This document shows positions 60,824-62,737 of a stretch of 62,737 bases of DNA, one piece after another. Every line of letters begins with the position of its first letter. The first letter of the stretch is position 1. The notes under the pieces were generated by a model. The model did no database searches and was not told the origin of the DNA. It saw only the letters and a program-made list of their open reading frames with translations. The DNA comes from Bacillota bacterium (lineage in GTDB: Bacteria; Bacillota; Sulfobacillia; JAUYEG01), in NCBI GenBank assembly GCA_030691505.1, contig JAUYEG010000081.1, positions 1 to 62,737 on the forward strand, in the 5' to 3' direction. A program made the translations under genes and the position numbers.

Positions 60824-61792
60824 GTGACTGACCCAGTCACCCGTGTTCATAGGGTCCTGAAGGCGGCGCGTCTTAAGCCACGTTCCGTCGCCAGGATCTC
60901 CAGCGGCCAGACAAACGAGGTCTGGCGGACGGATAGCCACGTCATTCGCATTAATACGGCCGTCAATGATACGCGCCTGTCTCGGGAAGCACGAATCCTA
61001 GACAAGCTGGCCGGGGTCATCCCTTGCCCCAGAGTCACTTGCAGCGGTCACAGCTCTACGATGGAATGGCTTGTGCTCGAACGTATCCCCGGGTCGATGC
61101 TCACGAGCGCATGGGCAGGCATGGATCAAGACCAGCGACGGCAGGCTGTCGGCCAACTGGCAGGGATTCTCAAGCAACTGCATGCGGTGGACACGTGGTG
61201 GCTGGACCAACTCCCGTTTCCGCCGCCTCAGTGCGAACTCGCCGGGCACGGACCGGCGGTGGCTATCCAGGCCGCATCAGCAGCGAAAGCTGCCGTAGAC
61301 TCCTTGAGGGGGCTCCCGTTCGTTGAAACCGGCATCTTGCACGCCGCTTTGGGGTTTATCCAGCACCACGGGCACATCTTCGACACCGTCGCATCCGGAC
61401 TGATCCATGGGGACGTGCATTTTGACAATGTTCTGTGGCGGGACGGCCGCATTGTCGGGATCGTCGACTTCGAGTACTCCCGGCTGGCACCCGTGGACCT
61501 TGAGCTGGATATTCTCCAGCGTTTTTGTGCCTTTCCATACCTGTTTGTAGCCGAGGAACGCGAAGAGGCGGCGAGACCGGAGCTTTTCGAAGAAGTACAG
61601 GCGTGGCTCGCGGAGGAATACCCCGCCCTTTACGCTGCCCCATACCTCCGCGAAAGATTGGCCTGCTATAGTCTCATCTATGACCTCTCCATGCTGGTAC
61701 GTCACCCTCCGACCAAAACAGTCGAGCTATTGTCGCCGGCGCACCCCTCTGCCAGGCTATACAACACAGTGGCTGCCCTTACACGCCGGTGA
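60824..61792 (+). CDS. Aminoglycoside phosphotransferase-like kinase (APH family)
   Basis: 322 residues from GTG 60824. The APH fold is marked by VARISSGQTNEVWRTDSHVI, LSREARILDKLAG, LERIPGSML, SGLIHGDVHFDNVLWRDGRI (catalytic loop HGDVHFDN) and VGIVDFEYSRLAPVDLEL (metal-binding DFE). This family includes antibiotic kinases but also homoserine, choline and other small-molecule kinases, so resistance should not be assumed. The C-terminal tail carries ACYSLIYDLSMLVRH. The gene is monocistronic and convergent with the gene on its right. Confidence 0.85.
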   Translation: MTDPVTRVHRVLKAARLKPRSVARISSGQTNEVWRTDSHVIRINTAVNDTRLSREARILDKLAGVIPCPRVTCSGHSSTMEWLVLERIPGSMLTSAWAGMDQDQRRQAVGQLAGILKQLHAVDTWWLDQLPFPPPQCELAGHGPAVAIQAASAAKAAVDSLRGLPFVETGILHAALGFIQHHGHIFDTVASGLIHGDVHFDNVLWRDGRIVGIVDFEYSRLAPVDLELDILQRFCAFPYLFVAEEREEAARPELFEEVQAWLAEEYPALYAAPYLRERLACYSLIYDLSMLVRHPPTKTVELLSPAHPSARLYNTVAALTRR

Positions 61793-61845
61793 GCCCTAGC
61801 GATCCCACCGCGCCGCGCCAGAGACCGAGACCTATTGGGCTGCAA

Positions 61846-62737
61846 TCATCTGCCGGATTCGGTCCGCAGCTCGATCTGTTCGACCTTCCCGGCATCCACC
61901 AGCACCCGCCAGAGCTTCGCCTGGCTGACTCCGGCATTTGTCGAAACCGTCACGATCAACGCCCGCCCGCTCACGCTGCCCTCAAGCAGGTAGGCCTGCG
62001 CGCCGGCCGGGGCCGTGCCGATCTTCTCGGCAGTCGCGCCGCTGCCCACATGCCAGTACTCCCACGGCCCCTCGCCACCCTCGCCGAGCTGCCGGGCCAG
62101 CACAACCGCAGATCCATCGCCGAGGCCAACCGCCACCCGGCCCATCATCCTGTCCTCCAGAGCCGTGACGATCACCTCCGGCGAGCGCCCGTCCAGGGGC
62201 CGCCAAAAGAGCCGCCCATCCCGGCCCGTGATGCTGTGGAAGAGCGACACCAGAGCCCGCCCCCGCTCGGCGGCGACCAGCACCGGGCGGTGGACGAGGT
62301 TGCCCGTGGGATACCAGATGTCGAGGGCACCCGACCTGGTGTCGACCACTGCGAGCCCGGTCGGAGTGCCGCCTCCGGTCGAAACGCCCCCTAGCTGGAT
62401 GAGGACGCAGGAAGCCTCGCCCCCCGGGTCGGACCCGTCGGCCCTGGAACCGAGCCAGCATACGGGGTAGCCCCCCAGGTTGCCCTCGGTCAGGCGGCGA
62501 GGCGGAGGCGAATTGTCGCTGGACGCAGGACGCTCGATGACCCAGAGGTCTTCCTCCGTGTCACCCGACGGGTCAAACACGCTGTAGGCCAGCCGGGAGA
62601 AATCCGGGGCCATGAGCGGCGCCCTCGGCTCTCCGCCCGCGGACAGCATGGCTGAGAGGTCCCAGACAACCGAAGCCGCGGCCGCGCCCTGGCCGACTGA
62701 GAGGACAAGAGGCGACTTGCCGTAAAGGAAGAGCTCA
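61846..62737 (-). CDS. Beta-propeller-like protein, cut by the window edge
   Basis: The minus-strand frame is open from the window edge to the stop at 61846, about 296 residues, and its start lies outside the window. MAPDFSRLAYSVFD, RRLTEGNLGGYPVCWLG, VVDTRSGALDIWYPTGNLVH and LFWRPLDGRSPEVIV look like repeated four-stranded blades, as in TolB-like or lipoprotein LpqB-like propellers. LYGKSPLVLSVGQGAAAASV lies at the edge. The function is unknown. Confidence 0.65.
   Translation of the reverse strand, partial: ELFLYGKSPLVLSVGQGAAAASVVWDLSAMLSAGGEPRAPLMAPDFSRLAYSVFDPSGDTEEDLWVIERPASSDNSPPPRRLTEGNLGGYPVCWLGSRADGSDPGGEASCVLIQLGGVSTGGGTPTGLAVVDTRSGALDIWYPTGNLVHRPVLVAAERGRALVSLFHSITGRDGRLFWRPLDGRSPEVIVTALEDRMMGRVAVGLGDGSAVVLARQLGEGGEGPWEYWHVGSGATAEKIGTAPAGAQAYLLEGSVSGRALIVTVSTNAGVSQAKLWRVLVDAGKVEQIELRTESGR

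Noticed and set aside
60824-61792. Antibiotic resistance gene
   Set aside because: The APH fold is clear, but the family covers many small-molecule kinases, and nothing here indicates an aminoglycoside substrate.

Overview
GC-rich (roughly two-thirds G+C) bacterial chromosome segment. The best guess is a Bacillota lineage of the Symbiobacterium/Limnochorda type. Pointers are the two-gene glycine-decarboxylase arrangement, a DarA-type cyclic-di-AMP receptor, a CsaB pyruvyl transferase, CgeB-like glycosyltransferases, strong AGGAGG ribosome sites and TTGACA/TATAAT-type promoters. No ribosomal RNA or CRISPR array is present. Two tRNAs occur (Gly-TCC and Arg-TCT), both with encoded CCA.

Layout. 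1-3.4 kb: edge of an amidohydrolase, a broken acetyltransferase and an ECF sigma/anti-sigma/membrane-protein operon. 3.6-9.5 kb: an orphan, divergent GcvPA/GcvPB pair behind a hairpin that covers the ribosome site, toxin-antitoxin remnants, a SurA-N-like lipid-facing protein and a CapA phosphoesterase-like protein. 9.6-25.4 kb: transport and regulation, with a heterodimeric ABC exporter, two MFS exporters (one paired with an ArsR-type regulator), a glutamine amidotransferase, an S12 serine hydrolase, a polysaccharide deacetylase, an M20 amidohydrolase and an ABC-2 efflux operon. 25.5-36.4 kb: an intact M81 (MlrC-like) metallopeptidase, then a surface-polysaccharide region with three CgeB-like glycosyltransferases, a GT1-like enzyme and CsaB, interrupted by an FAD oxidoreductase and an M20 dipeptidase. 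36.5-40.7 kb: a sugar module (BtpA-like, TIM-barrel epimerase, FGGY kinase, SDR). 41.9-45.8 kb: tryptophanase, nitronate-monooxygenase-like flavoprotein and M20 amidohydrolase, co-directional. 46-51.5 kb: tRNAs, cyclic-di-AMP receptor, LemA-DUF2207 pair, hemolysin III and an RRM protein. 51.9-53 kb: two fused IS21-family remnants. 53.2-60.2 kb: a second hydrolase region (D-aminoacylase remnant, CapA, intact D-aminoacylase-like protein, frameshifted MlrC-like gene, M24 peptidase). 60.4-62.7 kb: a MarR remnant, an aminoglycoside-phosphotransferase-like protein and the edge of a beta-propeller-like protein.

Two themes stand out. First, hydrolases for unusual amides and peptides are heavily represented (M20 x3, M81 x2, M24, S12, D-aminoacylases, CapA x2), which fits a scavenger of modified or D-amino-acid-containing peptides; this is inference, as no peptide importer lies in the window. 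Second, about a dozen genes are broken, and several keep both ends while the middle is missing, so either the genome is decaying by internal deletion or the assembly has collapsed segments. All assignments come from reading motifs; no database search was run.
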